Source of the DNA: Amycolatopsis sp. WAC 01376
GTDB taxonomy: Bacteria > Actinomycetota > Actinomycetes > Mycobacteriales > Pseudonocardiaceae
Assembly (NCBI RefSeq): GCF_003947415.1
Contig: NZ_QHKL01000006.1
Location: forward strand, 372,001-436,000
Direction of reading: 5' to 3'
DNA length: 64,000 bases
Notes under the pieces: generated by a model
What the model was told of the DNA's origin: nothing
Seen by the model: only the letters and a program-made list of their open reading frames with translations
Database searches by the model: none
Made by a program: the position numbers and the translations under genes
Shown: piece by piece, positions 36,294 through 44,676 of the stretch
How positions within the stretch are numbered: the first letter of the stretch is position 1
Layout of the letters: each line of letters begins with the position of its first letter

Positions 36294-37469
36294 TCCCCCA
36301 GCGTACGGCCGTAGACGGCGGGCGAACCATTCAATCACGTAACACCGAAACCGGACACGAAGACCCCTCAGTGCCACCGAGGGGAAGAGAACGGCACTGA
36401 GGTGCCACCCTCGGCGTTTCGAGAACGGCTGCTACCAAGCAAACACGAGCTGACCCGGATACGCGCGGAGGCTCCACCAGCCACCACCGCGCCAGCGGTG
36501 AACACTCGTCCACGGACATGGTCATCGTCAAGCAGGCAGACCTTGCCGAACCGGCGGCCTCGCCACCTCGGTGGCAGTGTCCGGACCGTGACGCTCCAGG
36601 TATCGCACCAGAACTGTGGACTACTCGGCTGGTGCTGCCAGGGGAACCGACAGCTCCCACGAAACTGATGGGCGGCTGGCTGGAGTTCCATCGGCAGGTG
36701 AACCACCGCGCGGTGCCGGGCGACCTGTTCCACTCGCAGGACCGCCTTCTGGCCGCGGTTCAGAACGCCGGGGTGCCGCGAGTGCGTGTGCTCGAGAATC
36801 GCCCCCTAATCCTCGAGAGATCCGATCCGGTCGCTCGGCCGTTCGCCACTTCCTCCATCGACTGCACGTACAGCTCCTCGAAGTCCACCGGGTTCTCCAA
36901 CGCGATCTTGTGGAGCTTCTCGAACGAATCCATGACCTCAGGTGGGTTCGAAACGCCACGGTCACGCATCAGTCGGCCACGTTGCTGTTCGAGCGGACGG
37001 GCTCGCCGACGTATATATTTCACCCCGGTCTCGATCCGGTCGCGCCGGCGTGATCACCTAAAGGTCCACAATGGACTTTATGTGGCCTTGATTCTGGATG
37101 TCCGCTTATGGCTTTCGTTCATGTCACAGAAATTCTCGCTGTAAGGCCTCAATCGGACCGCCGGATGTGGCACGATCTGGACCGTGACGGGCGGCTTCCG
37201 TGGTTCGCGACATACAGGAGCCGATCGAACGATGTGAGGAGTTCGCGCGGTGCGGTCGTACGACGTCCTTGCCCAGACAGCAGTCGCACCTCCTGGGGTG
37301 CTGCCGAAGAGGTCTCGGAGTTGGTCGTTGGGTGCCTACGCGATCGCGCTGCGGATATTACAAAACGACCTGCCCCGGTCGCATTTCGATCACGGGTGCC
37401 GGTCAAGGGGAACGAGCGACGACACTTCTCGGTGGAACTACGAGTCGGTGGAACTACGAGGAGGCGTTC
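36294..37469. other. Gene-poor accessory stretch
   Basis: Apart from the tentative small gene at 36760-37023 I see nothing convincing here. Open frames on both strands have no family match, and there is a local fall in GC near 37010-37140. The region leads into the DUF3644 gene. Confidence 0.35.
36760..37023 (-). CDS. Small hypothetical protein (tentative)
   Basis: Up to 87 residues. The core SFEKLHKIALENPVDFEELY then VQSMEEVANGRATGSDLSRI is helical and acidic, as expected for a real cytosolic protein, while the N-terminus (RRRARPLEQQRGR) is basic; an internal ATG at about 36969 may be the true start. I do not recognise it. Confidence 0.3.
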   Translation of the reverse strand: MKYIRRRARPLEQQRGRLMRDRGVSNPPEVMDSFEKLHKIALENPVDFEELYVQSMEEVANGRATGSDLSRIRGRFSSTRTRGTPAF

Positions 37470-38543
37470 ATGGCGCCGAGGCCGCGGTGGTGGCATACGT
37501 TGATGGAGTCTCGTCGTCAGGCCTGTGTCGCCATCGATTTCTACAACCGGTCTGGAGACAAACGCAGCTATCTCGACTTCGTCGTCCACATGCATCTCGC
37601 CTGGCAGAACCTGTTGCACGCCGACTTCTCGCGCCGAGGGGTCAACTTCTACTACCGTGACGCTCGTGGCCACTACGCCAAGGGCAAGGACGGCCAGCGG
37701 CGCTCGTGGGAGCTTCGGCATTGCCTGAAGGAAGAGTTCGGCGACAGCGATCCTGTACGTGCGAACGTCGAGTTCTTCATAGGTTTGCGGAACAAGATCG
37801 AGCACAGGTTCGAGGCCGCGCTGCTGGTCGCCACAGCCGCTCATACGCACGCTTTGGTGATCAACTTCGAGGCTGAACTGGCTGCCCGATTCGGTCAGGA
37901 GCATAGTCTTGCTGACGAACTGCGCTTCCCGGTTTTCGTCCAGTCCTTCACTCCGGCAGGCATGGAGGAGCAGCGGAAGCTGCGGCGTGGAATCACGGCT
38001 GCGGCCAGAACGTACATCACGACCTTCGAGGGAGCGCTCGACCAATCGGTGCGGGACGATGAACGCTTCGTCTACCGGATCCAGCTGTCGCCGATGAAAG
38101 GCTCGACTTCCGAGGCCGACCTGGCGGTGACGTTCGTCCGGGAAGAGGAACTGTCGGAGGAGGACCTGGCGCGAATCCGCGGGGAGGCGAAGACCGGAAC
38201 GGTGGTGATCGCGGAGAAACTGAGGGACGTCGCGCTGAAGGACGAAATGCTTCCGGCGCAGGCGGCCCAAGCCATCGCGGCGCAGTTGCCGTTCAAGTTC
38301 AACCAGACTCACTTCACCGGGATGCGCAAGGCGCACGGTGTCCGCCCCGAAATCGGTGAACCGCCTGAGAAGACCGACCGCAGATACTGCATCTACAGTG
38401 CTCCGCACCGCCACTACTTGTACACACCGGCCTATATCAAGAGATGTGTGTCGGAGCTGGATACGCTAATAAAGTTCCGATCAGTGTTCGGTAAGGACCC
38501 GGAGCCGCGCGAAGACGACACGTCGACATCCGGGCTGTCCTGA
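37470..38543 (+). CDS. DUF3644 protein with HEPN-like RxxxxH motif
   Basis: A 357-residue protein from ATG 37470, preceded by ACGAGGAGG. The N-terminal part matches DUF3644: WHTLMESRRQACVAIDFYNR, DFVVHMHLAWQNLLHADF and PVRANVEFFIGLRNKIEHRF. RNKIEH fits the R-x4-6-H active motif of HEPN-type RNases within a helical bundle. The C-terminal part (TDRRYCIYSAPHRHYLYTPA) may be an additional winged-helix-like DNA-binding or sensing unit. Such genes occur singly in accessory DNA; an RNase role in defence or abortive infection is inference. Confidence 0.7.
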   Translation: MAPRPRWWHTLMESRRQACVAIDFYNRSGDKRSYLDFVVHMHLAWQNLLHADFSRRGVNFYYRDARGHYAKGKDGQRRSWELRHCLKEEFGDSDPVRANVEFFIGLRNKIEHRFEAALLVATAAHTHALVINFEAELAARFGQEHSLADELRFPVFVQSFTPAGMEEQRKLRRGITAAARTYITTFEGALDQSVRDDERFVYRIQLSPMKGSTSEADLAVTFVREEELSEEDLARIRGEAKTGTVVIAEKLRDVALKDEMLPAQAAQAIAAQLPFKFNQTHFTGMRKAHGVRPEIGEPPEKTDRRYCIYSAPHRHYLYTPAYIKRCVSELDTLIKFRSVFGKDPEPREDDTSTSGLS

Positions 38544-38765
38544 ACATAGGGTCTCGATAGGCGAAACACGCCCTGGGCGCCGCGCCGCTCGCGAGCTAAT
38601 ACGGCACGAAGGGCAGCCCGTCACCATTGAGCAGGGGCGGGGCCAAGGCTTCGCGTTGAAGATCTCAACACTGGCGAGGGCTCGATGTTGGGCCGCGTGG
38701 TGGTCGGCCGTGGCCGGAAGTGCGGCGAGGACGGTTCGCCCGACGACTGCTGGGTCCCGTGTGGC
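38544..38765. other. Gap between the DUF3644 gene and integrase remnant
   Basis: About 220 bases with no gene seen. Confidence 0.35.
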
Positions 38766-39696
38766 CTAAGACATTTTGACAGTAGGCATGCCGATGCTCA
38801 CGGGCCCGACGTGGTCAGAGTTCGCAGTGTGCCGGTCGAGCGCAGCTAGCTTCGTGTGAGCTGCCTTAAGGCTGACGGTGAGGCCGTCGATCTCTCCTCG
38901 CCATCCGTTGAGCTCGGCTTCACAGATCCGTCTCTGAGGTTATTCGCGATCTCGACCAGCCGGGCACGTCGGCGGGGTCGACGTGAAGGACCGGGCATCG
39001 GATACATGCGTGCTCGTGCTGGCAGGAGGAGCCGTAGGGGCGGCCACAGGTGCCGAGTTCCAGCTTGCGTGCGTGGAAGTGCTGCTGGAACTCTGTCCAT
39101 TCCTGGTCGGTTGCTACGCGGTATTCCTCGGCCGGCCGGATCGCGCGACGCTGGGCGAGGAACGCCCGGTAGGTGCGGACCAGGTCGTCTTGGAAGACGG
39201 CGACGTGGGCCTGGGTGGTGTCCAGCGAGGCGTGTCCGAGCAGGCGTGCACCGATGTGGACGGGGAGGCCGCTGGTGACGGCTTCGGTGGCGAAGATGCG
39301 GCGGAAGTCGTGCGGTGGGGTGCCGAGGTCGTCGCGCAGTCCGGTGAGCGGGACGGTTCCGTTGTGACTGTCGCGCAGGCGCGTGACGATGGTGGCCAAC
39401 ACGCTGGCGAGTTCTGGGCTGACGAGGAGGAGCCGTTCCTCGTTGTTCTTCGACGGGACGATCTGGAAGAGCGGGACGATTTCGCCGGTGTCGGGGAATG
39501 CGCATGGTTGACGTCCGGCGCGCCAACACCTCCAGCACGTGCTTCGATCCGGACCGCCCACTATCCACCGGGCACTGCCGGCTGCGACGCCGGGCCACAA
39601 CGTCTTCGATTGGGCTCCGTTGCCGACGCAGAGCCCGACACAGGGCGACACAGGACGGCACTCGTCCCCGGCGAAGACTGGCGTTGACCTGCACAA
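38766..39696 (-). pseudogene. Broken tyrosine-recombinase (integrase) gene
   Basis: The minus-strand frame gives PLFQIVPSKNNEERLLLVSP and PPHDFRRIFATEAV with the catalytic HxxR, then HIGARLLGHASLDTTQAHVA; where active relatives have the nucleophilic Tyr, this copy has His (AHVAVF). The Cys-rich tail (CGRPYGSSCQHEHACIRCP) is present, and after a frameshift near 38930 the normal C-terminus continues as EAELNGWRGEIDGLTVSLKA to a stop at about 38766. The N-terminal half is gone. Hence inactive. It lies close to a tRNA gene, the usual insertion target of such elements. Confidence 0.7.
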
Positions 39697-39795
39697 ACTG
39701 GCAGAATTTGGTACTGAACGCCGCTAGGTAACATGGCTGAGCTGGAGACTTTTAATCCGTAGGTCGAGCAACAAATTGTCCGTTGGCGACGGTCT

Positions 39796-40530
39796 TCACA
39801 CCAACTGGGTAGTTTCGTATTGGGCAGGTTTGCCCCGGTTGTCCGGGTCGAGCCGCGAGGGACCTCCATTCGCCCGCCATTTTCGTAGAATGCGGCGGCC
39901 GTAGTTATGGGTGCCGGCGGCACGGTCTAGGTCGGCACCTGTGGGCGTTCGGCCTTCGGCTTGCTCGGCGAGGTAATAGACCCTCATGCGTTCTTCAGCG
40001 GTCTGCTCGGCAGGTGGCTCCTGTTCGTTCTCCGAGGTCAGCTGGATGACGGTGGTGTTGCTAGTCGAGGTTGTGCCTACGCTGTCGTCACTCTGTTCCT
40101 CCCTGGGGCCGACAGTTTCGGTCCTGTGTCGTTTGAGCGCTCGGTTGAGTAGTTCGACGGCGAGGAGCAAGGCGAGGGGAGGGCAGGCGGCGACAATCAC
40201 GCCGAACATGCTCAGGTCGGCTGCGGAGCCGACGTTGGCGCAGAGCGAGATGCCGAAGACGAAGGCAAGCCATGCCGTCCAGCGACCTCCGGCTCGGTCG
40301 CGGTCCACCGGCTTCCAGAGCTCGACGGTGGCGATCATGAGGAGGCCATCGACGATGAGTGGCCAGATGGCGGCGGTGGTGCGGTCTGCGCCGAATTGCA
40401 GCGCGAAGTCTCGTCCGTGGCGGTAGGAGGCGTAAGCGGCGCCGAGGGCGACCAGGGCTGTACAGCTGCACTGCACCGCCAGAGCCGGGTCACGCAATGC
40501 GCCGGATGTTGTTCCGCTCGTGCTGGTCAT
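39796..40530 (-). CDS. DUF2637 membrane protein of an integrative element
   Basis: A 244-residue protein with ATG 40530. Four membrane helices (CTALVALGAAYASYRHG; IWPLIVDGLLMIATVELW; WLAFVFGISLCANVGSA; VIVAACPPLALLLAVELLN) make up the DUF2637 domain, and the C-terminal tail has a helix-turn-helix-like end (AEGRTPTGADLDRAAGTHNYG). DUF2637 proteins are typical cargo of actinomycete integrative-conjugative elements, often called Spd-like. It lies between the broken integrase and the tRNA gene, supporting an excision-dead element remnant. Confidence 0.75.
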   Translation of the reverse strand: MTSTSGTTSGALRDPALAVQCSCTALVALGAAYASYRHGRDFALQFGADRTTAAIWPLIVDGLLMIATVELWKPVDRDRAGGRWTAWLAFVFGISLCANVGSAADLSMFGVIVAACPPLALLLAVELLNRALKRHRTETVGPREEQSDDSVGTTSTSNTTVIQLTSENEQEPPAEQTAEERMRVYYLAEQAEGRTPTGADLDRAAGTHNYGRRILRKWRANGGPSRLDPDNRGKPAQYETTQLV

Positions 40531-40622
40531 AGCGGTTACCGGGCGTTGCGACGGCGGCGTTCGATCACCGTCGTCGCGGAAATCCGCAGTTCACGAGAGG
40601 AAGGAGTCCATGTAGATGCTGT

Positions 40623-40699
40623 TGGTGCCCCCGGTGAGATTCGAACTCACACTGGACGGGTTTTGAATCCGTTGCCTCTGCCAGTTGGGCTACGGGGGC
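40623..40699 (-). tRNA. tRNA with anticodon CAA (Leu by anticodon), class I-like short variable arm
   Basis: On the minus strand the acceptor stem GCCCCCG/CGGGGGC encloses a D arm with GG, an anticodon arm ACGGA-TTCAAAA-CCCGT (anticodon CAA), a 5-base variable loop (CCAGT), a T arm GTGAG-TTCGAAT-CTCAC, discriminator A and an encoded CCA (40623-40625). CAA reads UUG (Leu), but bacterial tRNA-Leu normally has a long variable arm; here it is short. One mismatch (A-C) closes the anticodon stem. The gene flanks integrase and DUF2637 remnants on its 3' side, as expected for an attB. Confidence 0.8.
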
Positions 40700-40872
40700 G
40701 GTGCGCGGTGAACTTTACGGGATCACGGGAGGGCGCCGTTCGCCGGGCCCGGGAGTGTGACGACCGTCTGACGTGGTGAACGCCATCTAGCCGTCTGGAT
40801 CGTTCCCGGTAGGCTTCAGGTTCGCGGACAGACCGCGAGCCGAACTGCCCGACGACCTTCAGGAGGACCCCG

Positions 40873-41484
40873 GTGACCGAGCAGGCTGCCGAGGCCAATG
40901 GTGCCGTCGCTGCACCCCAGCGGCGGGTGCTCGTGGCCGAAGACGAGGCCCTCATCCGGCTGGACCTCGTCGAGATGTTGCGCGAAGAGGGCTACGAGGT
41001 GGTCGGCGAGGCCGGAGATGGCGAGCAGGCCATCAACCTTGCCACCGAGTTGAAGCCCGATCTGGTGATTCTCGACGTCAAGATGCCCAAGCTCGACGGG
41101 ATCGAGGCCGCTTCGAAGATCACCGGTGACCGGATCGCGCCGGTCGTCATCCTGACCGCGTTCAGTCAGCGTGACCTGGTCGAGCGGGCGAGGGACGCGG
41201 GCACGATGGCGTACCTGGTCAAGCCGTTCGCGAAGCGCGACCTTGTGCCCGCGATCGAGTTGGCCGTGAGCCGGTTCGCCGAGCTCCAGGCCCTCGAGTC
41301 CGAGGTCGCGGGCCTCACGGACCGGCTCGAGACGCGCAAGGTCATCGACCGCGCCAAGGGGCTGCTGATGAGCCGTCAGGGGCTCACCGAGCCGGACGCG
41401 TTCCGGTGGATACAGCGCACCGCGATGGACCGCCGGACCACGATGAAGGCGGTGGCCGAGGCCGTCGTCGAGAGTATCGGCTGA
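40873..41484 (+). CDS. pdtaR: ANTAR-domain response regulator (PdtaR-like)
   Basis: A 203-residue protein from GTG 40873 preceded by AGGAGG. The receiver domain (~18-135) has VLVAEDEALIRLDL, the phospho-Asp in VILDVKMPKLDG and the Lys in YLVKPFAKRDL. The C-terminal ANTAR domain (~145-200: ETRKVIDRAKGLLMSRQGL ... EPDAFRWIQRTAMDRR) binds RNA and antiterminates transcription. It is the counterpart of mycobacterial PdtaR (Rv1626), whose kinase PdtaS is usually encoded elsewhere, as seems the case here. Confidence 0.88.
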   Translation: MTEQAAEANGAVAAPQRRVLVAEDEALIRLDLVEMLREEGYEVVGEAGDGEQAINLATELKPDLVILDVKMPKLDGIEAASKITGDRIAPVVILTAFSQRDLVERARDAGTMAYLVKPFAKRDLVPAIELAVSRFAELQALESEVAGLTDRLETRKVIDRAKGLLMSRQGLTEPDAFRWIQRTAMDRRTTMKAVAEAVVESIG

Positions 41485-41486
41485 CG

Positions 41487-42089
41487 TCAGCTTTCGGTTT
41501 TGACGTACAGGCGCACGGTTCCGCCGCGGTGCGTGCGGAAATAGTCCTGGAGCTGTGCGCTGCTCGCGATGCAACCGGCGCTGGTGAAATCGTCGCCCGC
41601 CGTCCTCGGCAAGGCGACGGAACACTGCGCGAGATAGCTGAACTTGTCCGGCCACAGCACGAAGAAGGTCGCGCTTCCGGAGCCCGTTCCGCCGTTGTTG
41701 CGGAACACGGCGCTCATCGAGCAGGCGTTGTCGTTGCACGGCCCGTTCCACTGCGACGAGCGCACTTGGAATTCGGGCCGGGCCGGCGGCGTCGTCCGGG
41801 TGGCCTGGGTGGTGGTCACGTCCGCCACATCGGTGTTCGACACCGGTTCACGTGTCTTTTCCGGCTCGGTGGTCCGGGTCGTCCGCGGCGCCCTCGTCGC
41901 CGCCGCGAACGTTCGTGAAACCGGTGGCTCGCTGGTGGGGGACGGGTCGGGGTCTTTGAACGGATTGAACCCGGTCAGCGTATTGACGGCCACGAAAATG
42001 GCCAATACCCCGCTGACCGCGCCGATCATGACGGCCCACTTCTTGTATTCGGGCTCGTCGTCGGTTTTCTTCGGTTCGTCCCCCGACAT
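41487..42089 (-). CDS. Single-helix membrane protein with Ser/Thr/Pro-rich linker
   Basis: A 200-residue protein from ATG 42089. A short acidic cytoplasmic tail (SGDEPKKTDDEPEYKK) is followed by one membrane helix (WAVMIGAVSGVLAIFVAVNT), a Thr/Pro-rich stalk of about 75 residues and a C-terminal extracytoplasmic domain with three or four cysteines (GPCNDNACSMSAVFRNNGG, YLAQCSVAL, SAGCIASS). The domain looks like an Ig- or FxLD-type beta fold. No family is recognised. It converges on the PdtaR-like gene, the two stops being 3 bases apart. Confidence 0.65.
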   Translation of the reverse strand: MSGDEPKKTDDEPEYKKWAVMIGAVSGVLAIFVAVNTLTGFNPFKDPDPSPTSEPPVSRTFAAATRAPRTTRTTEPEKTREPVSNTDVADVTTTQATRTTPPARPEFQVRSSQWNGPCNDNACSMSAVFRNNGGTGSGSATFFVLWPDKFSYLAQCSVALPRTAGDDFTSAGCIASSAQLQDYFRTHRGGTVRLYVKTES

Positions 42090-42400
42090 GGGCTCATCGT
42101 ACGGGATCGCTCCGGCTCGGGGGAGGGACGAATTCCATCTCCTTGAGCTGTCTGCCGGGAGCCAATTCATCTCAGGGCGACGCATTACTGCTGGTCAGCG
42201 CCGCTGTTTCTTTCCCGTGTTCAGATCTTCGTCGTCCTTGGACTGTCCGGTTGATGACGATGGAGCCCATCGCGACTCGGGTCGTGATAGGCGGTCGGGA
42301 ATACGGCGCAGGGGTCGAATTCCGCGCCGGAAAATGCCGCGAAGTGCGGTATCGGACAATGAAACGGCGAGGGGGACGGAAATGCGCAAAGTGAAGCGAA

Positions 42401-43363
42401 TCAAGCGAGAGGGCGGTCGCTCTCGGCCGGGAAGCGAAGGCTGGTCAACTCTTCGGAGATCTCCCAGATCCGGCGCGCGTCATCCGTGCTGCGTAAGGGT
42501 GAATACAGCTTCTGTTCGGCGGGCGGGCCGGAGAGGTGGTTGAAGCCGCTGGGTCCGTAGAGGCGGCCGCCTTCGGCGCTCGGCGACGTCGCGGCGTAGA
42601 GAGCGGGCAACAGCGCCGACTCCACCTTCCCGAACAGGATTCCGCGCGCGGCCAGTGTGCGGATGAACCGCACCGTCATGGTGTCGCGGCCGCGGCCGAT
42701 TTCCGGGCGTGCGGCGAGAAGGTTCGTGGGTGTCACCCCGGGGTGGGAGAGGTTGCTCGTGATACCCCAGCCGTTGTCACGGCTGCGCCTGTCGAGTTCG
42801 AGGCCGAACAGGCCGAAGGCGATCTTCGACTGGCTGTAGGCCTGATCGCCGTTGTACTTCCGTTCCCACTGGAGATCGTCCCAGTTGAGGGAATGCCGTC
42901 CGGCGGCGATGCTGATCTGCGAAGTGATCCGAGCCTTGCCCGCGCGCAAAAGTGGAAGCAACCGTGCCACCAGGGCGACATGCCCGAGGTGGTTGGTGCC
43001 GAACTGCAGTTCGAAACCGTCCTCGGTGGTCTGCCGGTCGGGCGGCGTCATCACGCCGGCGTTGGCGATCAGGAGGTGGATCGGCCGCCCTTCCTCGGTG
43101 AGCCGGTCCGCCAAGGCGGCGACCGACGCCAGTGAGGACAGGTCGAGGTCACGCAGCGAGAGTTCGGCATCGGGGTTCTCGCGGCGGATTCGCGCGATCG
43201 CGGCCTCACCCTTGCGGGGGTTTCGGACCGGCAAGACGACCTCCGCGCCCGCCGCGGCGAGCCGGTTCGCCAGCCCCAGGCCGACGCCGTCACTCGCTCC
43301 GGTGACCACCGCGAGCTTGCCCGTGAGATCGGGGACCGGGATGTCCGGCGTGGTCTTCGCCAT
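42401..43363 (-). CDS. Short-chain dehydrogenase/reductase
   Basis: A 320-residue SDR from ATG 43363 with an AGGAGAGG ribosome-binding site. The NADP site is VVTGASDGVGLGLANRL (~15-31), NAGVM is at ~95, and the active site has the catalytic Tyr-x-x-x-Lys in QAYSQSKIAFG. The C-terminal part (LYGPSGFNHLSGPPAEQKLY) is typical of the retinol-dehydrogenase-like SDRs. It is divergent from a TetR gene, and a clear palindrome between them (43388-43425) suggests repression by TetR. The substrate is unknown. Confidence 0.85.
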   Translation of the reverse strand: MAKTTPDIPVPDLTGKLAVVTGASDGVGLGLANRLAAAGAEVVLPVRNPRKGEAAIARIRRENPDAELSLRDLDLSSLASVAALADRLTEEGRPIHLLIANAGVMTPPDRQTTEDGFELQFGTNHLGHVALVARLLPLLRAGKARITSQISIAAGRHSLNWDDLQWERKYNGDQAYSQSKIAFGLFGLELDRRSRDNGWGITSNLSHPGVTPTNLLAARPEIGRGRDTMTVRFIRTLAARGILFGKVESALLPALYAATSPSAEGGRLYGPSGFNHLSGPPAEQKLYSPLRSTDDARRIWEISEELTSLRFPAESDRPLA

Positions 43364-43387
43364 CGTTCCTCTCCTTGGCTTGCTGGC

Positions 43388-43425
43388 TGACACCTGTCAG
43401 ATTAAGTTCTATCTGACAGGTGTCA
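43388..43425. promoter_or_regulatory. TetR-type operator palindrome
   Basis: TGACACCTGTCAGAT at 43388-43402 and its exact complement at 43411-43425, with an 8-base centre: a perfect 15-base inverted repeat. It lies between the divergent SDR and tetR genes, 25 bases from each start, and is almost certainly the operator for the adjacent TetR. Confidence 0.85.
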
Positions 43426-43448
43426 AGTCGGGGCGGGAGAATGAACGC

Positions 43449-44120
43449 ATGGCGGCAGTGGGTGCGGGGCGAGGACCAGGGCGTCCCGGGGCAGGCGCGC
43501 GTCCGGTGCCCGCCGAGGCGGAGATCCTTCGGCGGGGGATGGAGGCCTTCGCCGAGCTCGGTTACGACCGGACTTCGGCGAGGGAGCTCGCGAGACGACT
43601 CGGCGTGAGCCACAACTTCATCAACGACCGCTATGGGTCCAAGGCCGATTTCTGGCGGGCCGTGGTGGATTCGACCCTCGAACGCGACCAGCGAGACCGG
43701 CGGCGGCTGATCGAGGCCGACATGGACGACGCCGAGCGGGTGCGCGCCGTGATCGTCCACTTCTACCAGGCCGCCGTCGAGGCGCCCCTGCTCGGCCGCC
43801 TGCTCGCCGACGAATTCGCCCGCGAGTCCGAGCGTCTGGACTACCTGTACGAGCACTACGTGGAACCGACGCTGGGTCCGCTGGTCCCGGCCCTCGAACG
43901 GCTCATGGCCGCCGACCGGCTGCCCACCGTGCCCGTGGACGTACTGTTCTTCGCCGTGATCAGCCCGGTCGCCGGCCTGGTGCAACTGCCGCTCGCGCAT
44001 CGGCTCGGGCGGGCCCAACCGGTCACGCGCGAAAGCCAGGCGCGCACCGCGCGCGAACTCGCGGAGCTGATCGTGGACGGGTTGTTCGGCCGGTCCATAA
44101 AGGACAGTCCGGTCCAGTAG
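43449..44120 (+). CDS. TetR-family transcriptional repressor
   Basis: A 223-residue protein from ATG 43449. The N-terminal helix-turn-helix region (ILRRGMEAFAELGYDRTSAR then ELARRLGVSHNFINDRYGSK) is the TetR signature; the C-terminal ligand domain (~80-210) is variable, ending AQTARELAELIVDGLF-like. It is divergent from the SDR gene and probably represses both genes through the palindrome at 43388. The ligand is unknown. Confidence 0.87.
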   Translation: MAAVGAGRGPGRPGAGARPVPAEAEILRRGMEAFAELGYDRTSARELARRLGVSHNFINDRYGSKADFWRAVVDSTLERDQRDRRRLIEADMDDAERVRAVIVHFYQAAVEAPLLGRLLADEFARESERLDYLYEHYVEPTLGPLVPALERLMAADRLPTVPVDVLFFAVISPVAGLVQLPLAHRLGRAQPVTRESQARTARELAELIVDGLFGRSIKDSPVQ

Positions 44121-44333
44121 TCCTCCGTCGTCCGAGAAAGCGTTCGCGCCACTCGTTCATGTGAACAGCGCGCGTTCGAAGATCACGTAGAGAGCGCTTG
44201 AGGCAGCCATCCGAATGATCCGTCCGGGTCGGCCGCAACCTGCGCGCGTGAAGATCCGCCGAGCAGCGAGTTTTACGCGGAGTGACTGTTAGCGTGCGGA
44301 GAGAAGTCGTGATCTTGGATGTGGAGGCATTCG

Positions 44334-44642
44334 ATGAATCGTCTTGTCATAGCGGCGTTGAGCGCGGCGTCCGCGGGCGCCTTGCTGATCTTGCCGAGTC
44401 CGCCCGCGGAGGCAGCGGCCGGCAGTGTGGTGGTCTTCTCCACCGAATTCCAGCGGCTGGACACCTTCAGGAATCCTGAAGGCTGCAACAAACTCCCTAT
44501 CGCCGCACACGTTCTGACCAACCAGACTTCGTCGGAAGTGGTCGTTCACGGCGATCCGTTCTGCCTGACGCCCGGCTTGACGGTCAATCCGGGGTACGGC
44601 TCCCACGTCGCGGCGGGCAGTGGCTCATTCTCGGTCGGCTGA
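44334..44642 (+). CDS. Small secreted protein
   Basis: A 102-residue protein from ATG 44334 with GGAGG eight bases before it. The N-terminus NRLVIAALSAASAGALLILP then SPPAEA-A is a signal peptide; the mature domain of about 75 residues has two cysteines (EGCNKLP, DPFCLTPG) that probably form a disulfide in a small beta fold. No family is recognised. It precedes the nucleotide-sugar dehydrogenase by 34 bases. Confidence 0.6.
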   Translation: MNRLVIAALSAASAGALLILPSPPAEAAAGSVVVFSTEFQRLDTFRNPEGCNKLPIAAHVLTNQTSSEVVVHGDPFCLTPGLTVNPGYGSHVAAGSGSFSVG

Positions 44643-44676
44643 TCGGTTCGCGTGACATCGAGACTGAGGGGGTCCC

